DNA of 14,194 bases from UBA6136 sp964344495 (GTDB lineage Bacteria > Pseudomonadota > Gammaproteobacteria > Methylococcales > Methylococcaceae). Positions 14,063 to 14,194 of this stretch are shown here, piece after piece; the first letter of the stretch is position 1, and each line of letters starts with the position of its first letter. Where the stretch lies: contig CAYFNI010000059.1 of the NCBI GenBank assembly GCA_964344495.1, forward strand, positions 1-14,194, given 5' to 3'. The translations under genes and the position numbers were made by a program. Under the pieces are notes generated by a model that was given only the letters and a program-made list of their open reading frames with translations, was not told where the DNA came from and searched no databases.

Positions 14063-14194
14063 GTGTCCGCTGCGGCCGACGGGGGTGTGACGGTGGCGCG
14101 CGACGCCTGTCGCATCCACATTGAGGGTCGGGTGCAGGGCGTCGGTTTCCGGCCCTTCGTCTTGCGGCAGGCGCTGCAGTGGGGGGTGGCCGGC
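14063..14194 (+). CDS. hypF: Carbamoyltransferase HypF, 3' partial
   Basis: HypF makes the carbamoyl group that becomes the cyanide ligands of the [NiFe] centre. Only its N-terminal acylphosphatase-like domain is in the window, with the signature RIHIEGRVQGVGFRPFVLRQ, in which the Arg of GFRPF is the usual phosphate-binding residue. The frame stays open to the last base. The start is uncertain: GTG 14063, GTG 14087 and GTG 14093 are all in frame, and GGGGG at 14081-14085 could serve the last one. All are GTG, and the gene begins 19 to 49 bases after hypB, so it continues the hyp operon. Confidence 0.9.
   Translation, partial: MSAAADGGVTVARDACRIHIEGRVQGVGFRPFVLRQALQWGVAG

Overview
The window reads as ordinary chromosome from a GC-rich gammaproteobacterium. 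The supports are the era-recO-pdxJ order, a DusA-type tRNA dihydrouridine synthase, and a class A penicillin-binding protein of the PBP1b type with its linker region ahead of the transglycosylase. A hyp (hydrogenase maturation) cluster at the right end suggests a strain that makes a [NiFe] hydrogenase. The species cannot be named from the sequence alone. I found no tRNA, rRNA, CRISPR array, insertion sequence or phage gene.

Layout. (1) 2-985: the end of an unrecognised, beta-rich protein whose start lies off the left edge, closed by a very good intrinsic terminator (1001-1033). (2) 1101-9160, all on the + strand: era, recO, pdxJ, an unknown two-helix membrane protein with a coiled-coil-like middle, dusA, folE, mrcB and a YbbO-like aldehyde reductase. 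Spacing is tight, so this is probably one or two long transcripts; folE has a possible promoter of its own. (3) 9230-9406: a 58-residue membrane miniprotein. (4) 9408-12545, - strand: a large heavy-metal-type RND pump with no adaptor or outer-membrane partner beside it, meeting the miniprotein tail to tail with one base between. (5) 12546-12806: a divergent intergenic region. (6) 12807-14194, + strand: hypA, hypB and the first codons of hypF, the nickel-insertion and cyanide-ligand machinery of [NiFe] hydrogenase.

Working together: the left block is housekeeping (ribosome assembly, recombination repair, vitamin B6, tRNA modification, folate/pterin, cell wall). The right block is metal-centred: nickel delivery to hydrogenase runs divergently from a metal-efflux pump. 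No clearly new multi-gene system is visible. The parts deserving a second look are the unknown proteins at 2-985, 3548-4237 and 9230-9406, the orphan RND pump with its unusual metal/proton motifs, and the departures from the usual rnc-era-recO-pdxJ-acpS order.
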